DNA from: Mastigias papua
Taxonomy: Eukaryota; Cnidaria; Scyphozoa; Rhizostomeae; Mastigiidae
Length of the DNA stretch: 64,000 bases
NCBI GenBank assembly: GCA_964019165.1
Contig: OZ025278.1
Coordinates: 9,479,028-9,543,027, forward strand
Direction of reading: 5' to 3'
Position numbers and translations under genes: made by a program
The notes under the pieces: model-generated
Told to the model about the DNA's origin: nothing
The model's input: the letters and a program-made list of their open reading frames with translations, nothing else
The model's database searches: none
Part shown: in pieces, positions 10,650 through 23,396 of the stretch
Position numbering within the stretch: position 1 is the first letter of the stretch
Layout: each line of letters opens with the position of its first letter

Positions 10650-12430
10650 AAAGCAGAGGGCTATACCCACCTTCTATATTATTTGCTAAGCCTTTACCGA
10701 TGGAAGAAAAAAGGTATTCATAGATTGGGATATTTCTTCCTGATAGGAAATAGTCTTATATTGGTCTTGCAGAAGATCTAAGCTGATTTATTGCTTTCCA
10801 CGTTTCCTTCATAATGCCTCTAAACTTTGAAACTCTAATTGCAAAATATTGCCGCTTGAGCTTAGTGTTAACAGAATTGACTTCATTTCCTACTTGTCGG
10901 TAAGAACTCATTAGTAATGTTAATTTGTCTCTATTTGCCGCTAGCTTTAGCTTATCCCTAGACTTAATAAATGCCCTAAGATCAGAATTGATCCAAGGAC
11001 AGTACTTGTCCTAGACTCGCATCTTTTTGAACGGGTGCGTGTTTCTCGATTACCGATGAAAAGAGTCTGGACAAGTTACTCACTAGTACATTGATTTCAT
11101 CAGTTTGACCAAAAGCCTTTGCCCAATAATACTAGTAAAATCCATGAGGAACATTTGTTCATTAAATTTTTTCATTCTTCGCGTGTTGATCTTTCTGAGG
11201 TCCCTTGGCAGCCCACCATCAAACTTGCGAACACAGAAAACTATGTAATGGTCACTCAAAGAAATCGGCAGTATCATAGAATTTGCAATGTTCCTCGTAC
11301 ATGTTGTGCAAAATGATCAATAATAGACGAGGAACGTGCAGTGACGCGAGTTGGTGCTGTAATAAGCTCCTTATAAGTAAAAAGTTCATAAATATGTGTA
11401 AGGTGTTTAGCATTGCTATCCATGAGGTTTGGTAGGCAGAATTTCTATACAGAACAATTCTAGGTCACAATCAGGAATATCCGTTCGTAGTTTGTACCTA
11501 ATGGAATCCTTAATATAGGATGCAACACCTCCTCCATTGGAAGTCCTGTCGTTACGTTCATGTTCGAAACGATTAATTCTAGTGAGTTGTGAGGAATAAC
11601 TAGGATCTAATGTAGTCTCATTTATGGCAATTATGTGTATATCATGATCTCTAAGTAGCAACTGAACCTCGTCATGATGACTAAGGAGCCCGTTCACATT
11701 TAGAGAAACATTTGTATGTCCTCCTTGGAAGCCTAGATGCTGATATGACGAGACAAAGTGCCACTGTAAGAATTTATTCCCCTAATTCCTGGCACTGTTA
11801 TTAAATCAACTTTATTTTACTTAAAAGATTGGCTGTGAATTTCGTGTTCCCAAGAAAATTGAAATGTAATCCTACTCGTCCAAGAAGGTCTCTATGTTGT
11901 CACTGCTAAGTATGTCAATTGACTTTTTCGGTATTGCATTCTCCACCTCAGCTAGGGTTTTACTAGGTTCATACTATCCGCTCTCATTATTGGCAGTGAC
12001 AAGGTGACCATGTTATAGGGCAACTCACTCTCAATATATTCCTGGAGGTTAATGAGGCGAATGACAATGGCACACGAATCAGAATCAATAACATCGTTTA
12101 TACCGACATGCAAGAATACGTGAGATGGCCTTTTCATCAGTAGCGGCTTCACATTATCGTACCTGTTTCTAACAGTTGACCAAGGGAAGTTCCTAACCTT
12201 TACATTAGGTGACATTTTGCGTTCCTCTACACCCATAAGCATACTATTTCCAAGAATGAGAATGGTTGCAGGTATCCAAAGAACGGTTTCTTGTGTCTGT
12301 CCCTTTTCCGAAGAAGTTGGGCCGTCTTTTTGTTTTAAAAATTGAAGATTGTGTAAGGGATTTTTGACATAGTATTCCTCTTATTGTTGGTGCATCTGTT
12401 ATCTTTGTGGCCTTCGCGGTGGAAAACATA
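10650..12430 (-). pseudogene. LINE 5' half: SGNH esterase, AP endonuclease and linker (CR1-like)
   Basis: Reading leftward: an SGNH-esterase-like segment (about 12,290-11,952, 'SMLMGVEERK' and the block III motif 'HVGIND'), then an AP endonuclease segment (11,697-11,083: 'INETTLDPSY', 'NGGGVASYIKDSI', 'SDHYIVFCV'). The pre-RT linker follows (about 11,040-10,680: 'CPWINSDLRAFIKSRDKLKL', 'MSSYRQVGNEVNS'). Frameshifts separate the pieces. An esterase upstream of an endonuclease is typical of CR1-like LINEs. The RT continues nowhere in this orientation; an RT piece of matching type lies inverted at 10,225-10,640. Confidence 0.75.
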
Positions 12431-12521
12431 GGCTATTTAGTACCTTTTCATTCTGAAGGGTAGAACTTTCTTTTGGTTGGTTGGCTTCTTTCTTTCTTTC
12501 TTTCGTTTTTTGTTTTCTTTC

Positions 12522-12660
12522 TTTTGTCCGTCTTAAGACTTGTCCTATTTTGTTTCTTCCCTTTGTTATATTTCTAGTCTGCCTTTGTTATATTTCTTTT
12601 GTCCGTCTTAAGACTTGTCCTATTTTGTTTCTTCCCTTTGTTATATTTCTAGTCTGCCTC
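12522..12660. repeat. 75-bp tandem duplication
   Basis: The segment from TTTTGTCCGTCTTAAGACTT to TTTCTAGTCTGCC occurs twice (about 12,521-12,584 and 12,597-12,659), preceded by a CTTT-rich tract from 12,487. Confidence 0.85.
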
Positions 12661-12799
12661 TTTCATTTAGAGTTGTATTCAGTGTTGCATTCAGTATTGA
12701 ATTGACTAAAAATACATATTTTGTTCTAAATAAATACGTATTGACACTAGCCAATGCCAGGAATGAAATCTCTTCGAGATCAAAATATCCAAAGTAGCT

Positions 12800-13290
12800 G
12801 ACTCATTTTCACGTTTAACTCAGATTTCTGTTACTTGCTTATAGACATATGTGCTTAACTTTTCTTCAAAAGCGCTTCTGGCTGAAATTCAATTCCGTGT
12901 CATCATCAAGAAGATCTTCTTTACAACTCTTCTGCAGCAATTGACTTTAAGTTTAAGGGCTGGAAGTGATCTGTTAGATTTGCCGGAACGTAAACCCAAG
13001 CACATCCATCATCTTCGGTTTGCTTCGTGATCATTCAATATCCTTTACTTAGTTAACAGTCACTGAACATGCGTAGGATGTACAAAATCTTTCGACGTCA
13101 CAAATTCTCCGACTGCTCTTAATTTCGTACAAATGTACTTTCGGACAACTTTTAATCCGAAAGTTTGTCAAGATAAAAATTGTTGCACTTAATGTAGCAC
13201 ATTCGTTATTAGCTGTAGAGGCCAACCAATTAATATAACGGAACTGAAGGCTGTAAAATCAAGACAAAAAATAGTTTATTGTATTCTTTA
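12800..13290. other. no recognised feature
   Basis: Unique AT-rich sequence; nothing coding or repetitive seen. Confidence 0.5.
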
Positions 13291-13325
13291 CGATCCATAT
13301 ATATATATATATATATATATTACTT

Positions 13326-13775
<450 letters not shown>

Positions 13776-13894
13776 GCCTACCTGTGTCCAATAAACCAAA
13801 TTCTTCATTTGAATTAGTATCTAGTTAGTTGTATTAAAGAACTAACTGTCAGCATGACTGTGATGCAAAATAGGCATAAATTAAAGCAATCCTT

Positions 13895-14130
13895 GGTTTG
13901 TTCGGCTTTTTAATGCGAGTCTCCTTTAAGCATAACATGGGCATAATCGATCACTGAAGAAGGCGCTTCAAAGTTTTTACACCTGTTTAGAAAGTAATGT
14001 TATAAACAATACTCAAATCAACAACGATACGATCAAAAAAATTATATTGGCTGCCAAGCAGGTGCAATATGCTCTTTGTATGGTTAAATTAAGTTTGGCT
14101 TACGGGATGCTAGGTTTGCAAAAAGTGTGC
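13895..14130 (+). repeat. dispersed repeat, copy 2
   Basis: Second copy of the repeat at 9,063-9,300. It starts at CTTTTTAATGCGAGTCTCCTTT and includes CAAGCAGGTGCAATAT. Confidence 0.6.
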
Positions 14131-14243
14131 GATGGTTAACTGGTAGCCATCGTTCTCTCATTCAGTGGTACCATGATTGCGGCTAACATAATTATAGTTG
14201 ATAGTTGTACATGAATATATGAAATATGAGAATGCAAAAAATA

Positions 14244-14318
14244 GCCAACCCGAGCAAGATTCGAACTCATCACCCCAGACTTAATACGTTAGGCACTATA
14301 CCAATGCAGCTATCGGCT
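14244..14318 (-). pseudogene. tRNA-like sequence (tRNA pseudogene or SINE head)
   Basis: 75 nt on the minus strand with a wobble-rich 7-bp acceptor stem (AGCCGAT with GGTTGGCT), an A-box-like GCATTGGTATAGTGCC and a B-box GAGTTCGAATC. The anticodon arm does not pair convincingly, so I do not assign an amino acid. Confidence 0.5.
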
Positions 14319-14329
14319 GTTGGATGAGG

Positions 14330-17300
14330 ACTGCCCACGTCAAGTTGGTCATCGCAGCACCATCGACTGGATAGCAGTAGAAGCTAATAAGCATCAACAC
14401 CGACATAAAATTACCACAGTTAACAGATGTTACAATTGTAGCCCTCATAGGCCCAAATTATATATTTTTGCCAAAACAGAAGCATTATTGTTGCTTTTAA
14501 TCAGGTGTAGTGTTGCAAAGTGTGCTACCCCTGAACGCTATCAAATTTGTGCCATAAAACGCTGTTGGTGGGGAATGTGATAATATCTTTAATTTCATGG
14601 TTTTAATTCACTTCTGTCCCTGTAAATGAGTCCCATGTGAAAGACTGAAAGACAGGTTTCATGATTAACTAATTTATGCACTTCAATCAAGAATTTTTGC
14701 AGGTTCTGAACAAGTACAGTTATTTTATTACCTCGACTGAGCAGCTCGTCAAATGTTGCATCATAGTCGGTCAAAAGGTACTGGCAAAAGCTATACGGAA
14801 AAATCAACAACATCTAGGTAGAGATTTAGTCTAAGCTGGATCTGTTGGTGTTCCCTAGAGTTCGTGCAAACAGTTTGGAGTTGGAACTCAAAATCTCTAG
14901 AATTGGAAAATGGCTGAAGTCTCGAAAATTTACAATGAAGAAAATCATATCTAATAGAAATCGCATAAAGGACATTTACTGTAAAAATGAGAAAATATAT
15001 TAAAATTTATCTTCTGATTTGAATCCATAATTTCTATATTTCAATTTTCCCGATTTTCTGGTTTCTCCTTAAAATATTCCTTTTACACCAAAGATTCGCC
15101 GAATCTGAATTCACAACTGTTTTTGCCCTTTGCATCCAGTTGATAAATTCACTACTAGATTAAATCCTATGGTAGTTTTCGAATCGTGGTTTCATGGAGC
15201 TTGAAATTTTAAACTCATCCGGTAAGAAAATACTTCAGCTTCATCAGAAATAAATTTTCAGCGGAGGTGTGTGGCAAACAGCGGTAATTCTATGAGACTT
15301 TCAATGTTAACTGGATTTGGAAATCTCTTAGAAAATCTCCTGCCTCTAGGATCGGGGCCTACAATGAATGGCATTAAGCACAATGTATGCAATACAAAAC
15401 CCAATAATAGTCTTGCCGATGTCAATAGATCTGTCAAATACGGAAAAGGTCATAATTAGGTTTGAGATATGTTTCTTCCAAGCTACTGCTTCTTGTTTAC
15501 AATAAGCTTAACTTGCATTTCACATATAGTCTTCCTTATTCATAGAATTCTACATTTTAAATGTCTCAAAAAGGAAAAATAGCTCTAAAAGAACAGCGAA
15601 ATGAGTAGATAAAAATGTACACTTCCGTCAACCATGTTCCGAGCAAGTCATTAACTATGTTTAAAATTATAAAAGATGAGATAAAATTTAATGAAAAACA
15701 ACCATGCTGCAAAAAAGGGTGAAACCGGTGCCCTTTCGTCATGTGCAGTGTAGTTTATAGTCCACATAAGACAACGTGTTTTCGGAGACGCATTTGTCAT
15801 AAATGCTCGTCTCTATCTCTTTACGTGAAGTATTGTAATAAATTTGCACAAATCACTGCATACAGTAGGGTTAAATTCGCGGCACCTCGGATACTGTAAA
15901 TAGCTTTCTTATATAAATGATGGTGATGATACACAACAGTCACTTAAGGTTTATTGCCATCTGTCAAGTTTCTAAACGATCTCTGGAATTATATACCATG
16001 TTTTTACTACTATGCATGTTGGATAATTGGATGTTCACATAACTCGCTGGGGGGGGGGGGATAGTTGTTCTTTAAACCAGTATTTGAAATTAAATTTGCA
16101 ATGGATTCTCATCCCTTTATTGTCACATGAATTTATAGCTTTACCGGTAACTTTAACAGGGTAAGTATTCACAGTAAGAACATTGCTTTTGTTAATGTTC
16201 AACTTTTTCCTTTGGTAAATGACCACTCTACCTTCTTCCCTTCTTCCTTTTTCACCCCTTGCTTTATGCTATACCGTAGGCCAGTCCTAGCTAAATCTCA
16301 GTTAATCAAAATCTCGTGTACTGGAGCCAATGTCTAACTTCCCGAGAGGCTCGAATACCTGGGATTCTATTGTATTTGAACTCAGAGTTGAGTACAAGCG
16401 GAAATATTGTCCATTGTGCAATTCTAACCTAAAGAACATCCCATTCATTCCTACAGGCATGGTTGAGTTTGTTTATCAATTTAGTCTACATCTGAAAATT
16501 TCTATAGCTTTTGTAATAAAAAAACATTCGGATAAAATGCAAGCGACAAACAAAATATTCGCAAACATAAACCTGTTTTCCTTACTTGAAGCGCTTTGTA
16601 CACAAAGTGTTTCAAGCAGTTAAAATCTGCAATGGCATATCTAATGATAATATGGCTGAGGGAAGGGCGTTTGTCAATTATGCTTTAACATCAAGATCCA
16701 CAATCTTAACAGCACCAGACTTCACAAAAAGCTGTGCAAGCTAACCATCTACAACAGGCCTGATCTACAACGATAAAAAGCCTGAGTTATAAGATTCGGC
16801 GCCCCCGAAAAACGGCGAATGGGAGAGCTTGCTTGATACTTGCACATCAATTTTAAATACTATGCTTACACTCACCAGTATGGAATGAAAAATCTTGTAC
16901 TGGTTGAAACCCTATCTTGAACGGACCTTTGTTACATCAATTAAATTTGACTTCACTGTCCTCTGAGTAATACTTAGCCTACTGGCCACTGAGTAATACT
17001 GAGTAATACGTAGCACAATTAATGAGGCAAGTCACTCGATACGCACAATTATGCACTATTCTGTAGTTACTGGGCTATCTGCAAAAATGCAACTTGGAAT
17101 GGTGGAACGATGGAATGACATGCAGAAATGGGAAGTGGCGTGTATAGTTTCATAAAATCTTTATAAATGGTTGATCGTAGTCCCTGACATTATCTAACCA
17201 CATGTAGTCACCAAAACAAGTACGAACTTACAATCTCTATCTTTCTATAGAATCTTGGAAAGGCACTCATTTCCTACGCCTTTAAGGTTGGTTTCCACTA

Positions 17301-17640
17301 CGGATTGAGAGCGCTGTATGTCAGTGTTTGTTACATGACGCGATAAATCCTCCTAGAAATATGAAAGTTAACTTGATAAACCCGACAAAACCCTGGGAAA
17401 TATTGTGCCAAGATATACGCAAACGCCTTTTTTTTATAAGAAAACCACTTTTTCGTCTGAGTCTCAAATTTGTTAACTTTTCCTAAAAGTAAGGATGAAA
17501 TTTTCATAACTGCTATTAGAATGAACTAGCAAAAAGAGGTTACCATTATTTGTTATAAAAAGTTTAATCTTTACTAACCAAGACTACCAAAGAAAAGGTT
17601 GGAACTTTGTACAGGAGTTTAAAAATAAGGAGCTATTAAG
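14330..17640. other. no recognised gene
   Basis: Unique AT-rich DNA with only short chance frames. A G-run lies at about 16,050-16,060. At 17,289, GGTTTCCACT resembles the ends of the TIR element at 42,970, possibly a fragment. Confidence 0.5.
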
Positions 17641-17652
17641 GATTTCAGGCAT

Positions 17653-18090
17653 ATGAAAAAGGTAAATTTGGAATTTGAGCCTTGCGATTTCCTTAACGTT
17701 TTCTTAAGATTTTGGCTTTTTGAGCCTCATTTTCTTATAAAAAGTGGAATTCTAGTTCCTTTAGGGGTCAAGAGTGCTAAATGCATCACAGTTATGACTT
17801 GGACTGGACAAATCCTGGTAGATACATTAAAGTTGATTGTCCTATCTACCCTAGCCAACATTCTGAAAGGAATCGTAGAAAGGAATATTACGGCTGAAAT
17901 TGAGGTAGTACTAGTTTTCGATGAAAAACTACCTGAAGCGACCCGGATTCACCTATGTCTTTACGAAAAACAAAACAAGACTATCAGGATTGAAACACAA
18001 TTGAGAATGCATGGATATACGTTCCAAGGTAGCTTGGTTTGGACAACAGTGATAAACTTCGATCCCAACTTGAACAAGCCTAGTTCATAA
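17653..18090 (+). CDS. unrecognised 145-codon open reading frame
   Basis: An ATG-to-stop frame of 145 residues with no transmembrane segment, signal peptide or motif I recognise. It is longer than most chance frames nearby, but without similarity or a clear gene context I think a fortuitous ORF or a piece of an unknown element is more likely than a real gene. Confidence 0.15.
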   Translation: MKKVNLEFEPCDFLNVFLRFWLFEPHFLIKSGILVPLGVKSAKCITVMTWTGQILVDTLKLIVLSTLANILKGIVERNITAEIEVVLVFDEKLPEATRIHLCLYEKQNKTIRIETQLRMHGYTFQGSLVWTTVINFDPNLNKPSS

Positions 18091-18413
18091 TAAAATAAGG
18101 TATATTTCAGTGCTACATCAGTCCAAACACGAATACATTTAGAATGCTAGCAATTTTGAGAAGCAGCCACATTGAATGGACAGTTCAATGAATGGTGGAT
18201 CGTTTAAACACAATGGAAATATCACTTATTTAATAACGTTACGCAAGGAAACTTGAAGTACTTGGCACTCGTAAGTCATACTAGAAACCAGGCTCTTATC
18301 TTGAAAGCCATTTATTCAGGTCCTCAAAATAAAGAAAGATAGGCTAACTCAAAAAATATACATAATAAATTGTAGAACAAATTCTCATAATTTAGCGTAA
18401 TGCAACGAAATAT

Positions 18414-18547
<134 letters not shown>

Positions 18548-18575
18548 GCACGAAAAAGCGGAAACATTCTTTTAG

Positions 18576-18616
18576 CATACTGAAAGCTTTCTTCGTCCGA
18601 CACTCGTCAGAGTATG
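18576..18616 (-). ncRNA. hammerhead ribozyme-like motif, left arm
   Basis: Minus strand: CATACT, CTGACGA, GTGTCGGAC, then GAAG rather than GAAA, AAAGCTTTC, AGTATG. Helix I pairs perfectly. The A-to-G change after GAA may disturb the helix III junction. Confidence 0.6.
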
Positions 18617-18745
18617 AAACGTCGGATAACGACCGAAAGGTGAACCGAAATATATAGCCAGATGCGGGTGCACGTGATATGATGAATAATGCACCCGCAT
18701 CTGGCTATATATTTCGGTTCACCTTTCGGTCGTTATCCGACGTTT

Positions 18746-18786
18746 CATACTCTGACGAGTGTCGGACGAAAAAAGCTTTCAGTATG
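18746..18786 (+). ncRNA. hammerhead ribozyme-like motif, right arm (intact core)
   Basis: CATACT (18746-18751), CTGACGA (18752-18758), stem-loop II GTGTCGGAC (18759-18767), GAA plus a short A/T helix III (18768-18779), putative cleavage base C at 18780, and AGTATG (18781-18786) pairing with CATACT over 6 bp. All invariant core bases of a type I hammerhead are present. Stem II is only about 2 bp, so cleavage may be slow. Confidence 0.7.
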
Positions 18787-18849
18787 CTAAAAGAATGCTT
18801 CCGCTTTTTCGTGCTATAGTGAAGTTCTGTAGTACCAACAGACTTTTCA

Positions 18850-18877
18850 CATATATATATATATATATATATATATC

Positions 18878-18910
<33 letters not shown>

Positions 18911-18936
18911 CACACACACACCACACACACCACACA

Positions 18937-18987
<51 letters not shown>
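18850..18987. repeat. (TA)n-(CA)n compound microsatellite
   Basis: About 47 bp of TA, then about 90 bp of CA with CC interruptions. Confidence 0.97.
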
Positions 18988-18990
<3 letters not shown>

Positions 18991-19540
18991 CATATTCCAT
19001 AGACTTTATAACAACTTGTATTAAATCGTGGCTAGTGCTAGTCTCTAGAAATTAAAAGCTATGCTACACATATGACAAAGGACAGGTGTACGTGACAACG
19101 TAACTTTTTATACTAGTTCGCCTGCAATTTTACATTGTATTTTCTTCGTCTAATAATATTACATTTTGTAGACATGTGCCATTATTCTTTTGAATACAAA
19201 TAGTGACGCAGAGTGATTTCAACCGAGCTGTAAGAAGTAGGAGATTGAGCAGACTAAAGTGCATACAATCCAAACTTTAATGAGAACACAATAGACATTT
19301 CAAGACAAAAGATTCCCTCAGCTACCCCCACCCACCCCCGTTACCGAGTATTTGGCTGGTGGTAGCCACTTCTAAGTCGTGTATTTTTCACAAAATACCT
19401 AACACGTGTAGTTTTCACAAAATATCTAACAATGTTTAATCACTTAAGACGCAATCAACTCTAGCCAGCCACGACGAGCCACATGACAGATAAATCAGAA
19501 CAAAATAGTCATTTGTAGATCTTTTATTTCATTTCATTTC

Positions 19541-19690
19541 ATCGACACATCCATGACAAACCAGTTATTTAAGACGTTAAGGCATAATCAGGTTTTAAGA
19601 CAAATACGGTACACTATAATCAAGAACGTTTCAGGACGAGCTTGTCCCATCCTCAGCTAATAAGTGGGAACGAAAAATTGGGGATATATA
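19541..19690 (-). mobile_element. Penelope-like element 3' tail (antisense fragment)
   Basis: The minus strand reads GAGGATGGGACAAGCTCGTC then CTGAAACGTTC, a layout matching the other PLE tails in the window but of a different subfamily. No coding part adjoins it. Confidence 0.5.
19628..19656 (-). ncRNA. hammerhead-like hairpin, third PLE subfamily
   Basis: CTGAGGA, extra T, stem GGGAC/GTCCT with loop AAGCTC, then GAAAC. The stem differs from 708-736 at several positions yet remains paired, which is covariation. Confidence 0.45.
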
Positions 19691-19889
19691 TAAAAACAAC
19701 GGTGAATAAATTCACTAAAACAACGGGTAACTCAAGTAAACAAGCGGAAATTACCTAAATAAGGAGATGACAGGGAGGCAAATAAGGATATCCTTATATT
19801 GTCTCCCATCATCGAGCATTAGTGTCCAGTTCACAATATATGACCTGGGCACCAATGTTCGATGATGTGGGACAATCGTGGGGATAGTT

Positions 19890-20420
19890 GAACAAAAAAA
19901 AGCGAAAGGAAAGTTGGAAATGTAGCAACAGTACATAACTGATGGCATTAGTGGAATCAGCGATGAAATGGAAGTGAGGATTGTGCAATCTTCGCAAATG
20001 TTTACAACAATAGAAGATTAGTTGAATTAAGAAAACCACAAGGAGAGGTGGAAATGTTGCAATAGTATACAATTGATTGCACTACTGGAATGAGCGATAA
20101 AATGGAAATCAGGATTGTGAAATCCTCGTAAATGTTTACAACACGAGAATAATATTTGAACTATGAAAAGTAAAGGGAGACTTGTAAATGTTGCAATAGT
20201 ATACAATTGATTGCACTACTAGAATTAGCGTCAAATTGGAAATGAGGATTGTGCAAGTTTGGTAAATGTTTACAACAATAGAACAACAGTTGAACAAAGA
20301 AAAGCAAAAGGAGAGTTGGAAATGTTGCAATAGTATACAATTTACTGCACTACTAGAATGAGTCATGAAATGGAAATGAGGATTGTGCAATCTTCGTAGA
20401 TGTCTACAATAATATGAAAT
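19890..20420. repeat. 135-bp satellite, block 1 (about 4 monomers)
   Basis: GAAATGTTGCAATAGTATAC recurs at about 20,051, 20,183 and 20,319, with a diverged unit at 19,917. Monomers include GAGGATTGTGCAATC and ATGTTTACAACAATAGAA. Confidence 0.85.
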
Positions 20421-22224
20421 CTCTTGAGTATAGACAAAAGTGCAAGTAACATGGCCTTGTGTCCCTCTCTGTCGAACCTAATTTCCTAATGTGATTGATA
20501 CTGCATCTCAACTACTGCAAAGGAATTCAGAAGAAAATTATGGTATAGACAAAGACCCATCAATAGGCAGGAGATTTAAAAATGGGGTAATTGGACATAG
20601 ATGGTTGCACTACCAAAATGAGAGTAAGATGTTTTAAGCCGTACTACAAATTTTACTAATTCAAATGCAAGAAAAGGTATATGATAAGCAGTAATTTGAT
20701 AATATTGGATACATTGCAATTCAAACATAGCAGAGAAATTCAGTTGGACATTACGTGTGCTTTGTAATATGCATGGCACTATGAACTACTAATTGCTTGC
20801 TATTAAGTCCTAACGCATAAAAACAACCTCACTGAGTATGAAACTACTAGACACTTTTTACTCAAGCATCATAGCAATGGAAATAACCAAGATCGCCCAT
20901 GGAAAGAGACGTACAGACTAAGCCGTCTAAAGAGTCTTGATGGATCCTTGTATTCACTATGTATAGAAAAAATCTTTACTGCACTAACAACTTAAATAGC
21001 AGCATCAGAGGTCGAACAAGTATCTCTCTCAAATAAATGAAAGTAGACTAGATAGAAAATTTCAAAGATTCAAACATTATGACCGTGTCAAAAAAAGGAT
21101 TGCTATATTTGCCATATCAATCCACTTTGCGAACTGAAAGCCTGCTCATCTTCCATTGCAAAATTCTGGAAGCCAATAGGTAGTTTACCTTTGAGATAGT
21201 ACGTGACTTTACCTTCCTGTTTCATCTTTAAGAAATGAGGCAACCTGTACAGAACACCCCAAGAGAAGGTTCACTAAAAAGCCTAGCTCGACAACAACCA
21301 AATCTTTATTCTAATGACTTCCAACCTGGCTCAACAACGGACTTGAATTTACCTAAAACATCTTAACTAGAACATGTATTAAATTAGCTATACCTTCATA
21401 TAGCAGATATGACTCATGGGATAGTAAGGATACGACCATGGGAACATGGGCATCTCTCAATTAAGGTTAAGATTCGCTAATGTAGGTGAGAGTTGCGTGA
21501 TTTCTTCCTTACTTTACTACTCGAAGACATGATCTGCGAGGCAAAGATCATCAGAAAGCTAGAACGAGTGCTAAACAGACATATCAAATTGCATACTGCA
21601 AGAACCAAATAAAGAAGCACTAACGCCCTCGTTGACAAACTGAAAATTCCACATAACAGATGCATTTAATGTATTTTAGTTTCATTTACAATTTCATTAT
21701 GAAGATTGGAAATAAAAAACGATAATTTCCTACTTTATATAATAGATCATTTTCAACAAGGCTATTCTAAACAGGTAAATTGAAACCAAAAGACTAGCGG
21801 CTACATCAATTGGCAACTATGATTATACACAGTAGTTTAAGATGACATGAATATATTAAAAGAATGGGTGATAACTGTATTTCGACGAGGGCGCTTTTTC
21901 AGTGAAGCTCATTATGCCTCTATGAAAGAGGGATGTCAGTTGTTTTTTGCAAGAATGAGAGGATTTCAAGTGAACTGGTTCTACATTTGTATGAATTGCC
22001 TATGGAAATGTCAAAGTCATGTGTAGGGAACAACCATGAAAGAAACTTGAATACCAATCATGACGTAATAACTTACGAACGGAGCAACAACCGCTGCCGT
22101 CCAAGGCTTGATTCATTTCCTCATATACGGATTCAAGAAGACAAAGATATCTCTCACTAGTATATGATGGTCCTTGAAAAAGTAGTCATTGCATTATGAG
22201 AATGAGCGATGACTTGGAAAAGAG
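20421..22224. other. spacer between satellite blocks
   Basis: Contains one diverged satellite-like unit (20,530-20,780: ATGGTATAGAC, GGTTGCACTACCAAAATGAG). The rest, 20,800-22,220, has only short frames and no recognised feature. Confidence 0.5.
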
Positions 22225-23140
22225 GATTATGAAAAGCAAAAGGAGAGCTGGAAATGTTGCAATAGTATACAGCTAATTTCAGTACTAGAATGACCAATCA
22301 AAGCGTATTGAGGATTGTGCAATCTTCGTAAATGTCTACAACAATAAAATAATAGTTGAAGTAAGAAAAGCAACAGGAGGGTTGGAAATATTGCAATAGT
22401 ATAAAGCTAATTGCACTACTGGAATGAGCGATAAAATGGAAATAAGGATTGTGCAATCCTCGCAAATGTTTACAACACGAGAATACCATTTGAACTATGA
22501 AAAGTAAAGGGAGACTTGTAAATGTTGCAATAGTATACAATTGATTGCACTACTAGAATGAGCGACAAATTGGAAATGAGGATTGTGCAATTTTGGTAAA
22601 TGTTTACAACAATAGAACAATAGTTGAACTAAGAAAACCACAGGGAGAGCAAGAAATGTTGCAATACTATCCAGCTAATTGCACTAGTAGAATGAGCTAC
22701 AAATTGGAAATGAGGATTGTGCAATATTCGCAAATGTTTACAACAATAGAACAATAGTTGAACTAAGAAAACCACAGGGAGAGCAGGAAATGTTGCAATA
22801 GTATACAAGTGATTGCACTACTGGAATGAGTCATGATATGGAAATGAGGATTGTGCAATCTTCGTAAATGTCTACAACAATAAAACAATAGTTGAACTAA
22901 GAAAACCACAGGGAGAGCAAGAAATGTTGCAATACTATCCAGCTAATTGCACTACTAGAATGAGCCACAAATTGGAAATGAGGATTGTGCAATATTGGCA
23001 AATGTCTACAACAATAGAACAATAATTAAACTAACAAAAGCAAAAGGACAGTGGGAAATGTTGCAATACTACACAATTGATTGCACAACTAGAATGAGCC
23101 ATGAAATTGCCCTGAGGATCGTGCAATGTTCACTGATATG
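22225..23140. repeat. 135-bp satellite, block 2 (about 7 monomers)
   Basis: The same monomer as 19,890-20,420 recurs with its conserved GAAATRTTGCAATA start at about 22,248, 22,385, 22,519, 22,655, 22,788, 22,923 and 23,057. Frames reading 'HNPHFHF' are satellite shadows. Confidence 0.88.
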
Positions 23141-23396
23141 TATCTATCAATAATCAAATACACATGCACTTAACGTAGATTCAGGGATTATCGTGCAAAT
23201 ATAATTGGTTAGACATGCTGTGTCCTACTAAGAAAAGGGGATCTGTTTTCGCAACACGTCTTTGCTCTACTGCGAGGTGCGGGCGTTTTGAGTAGGATGC
23301 TTCTAAGACATATCACAATTTCTATACATTTGAAAGCAGAACGATATATGACAATTACAACTCCTACTATGACTACTGCTACCGTTGAAATTCTGC

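Noticed and set aside
14244..14318. Functional tRNA gene
   Set aside because: Wobble-rich acceptor and no clean anticodon arm; better as tRNA-derived repeat.
19809..23140. Minus-strand frames with repeated 'HNPHFHF' peptides
   Set aside because: They follow the 135-bp satellite and shift frame between monomers; not a protein repeat.
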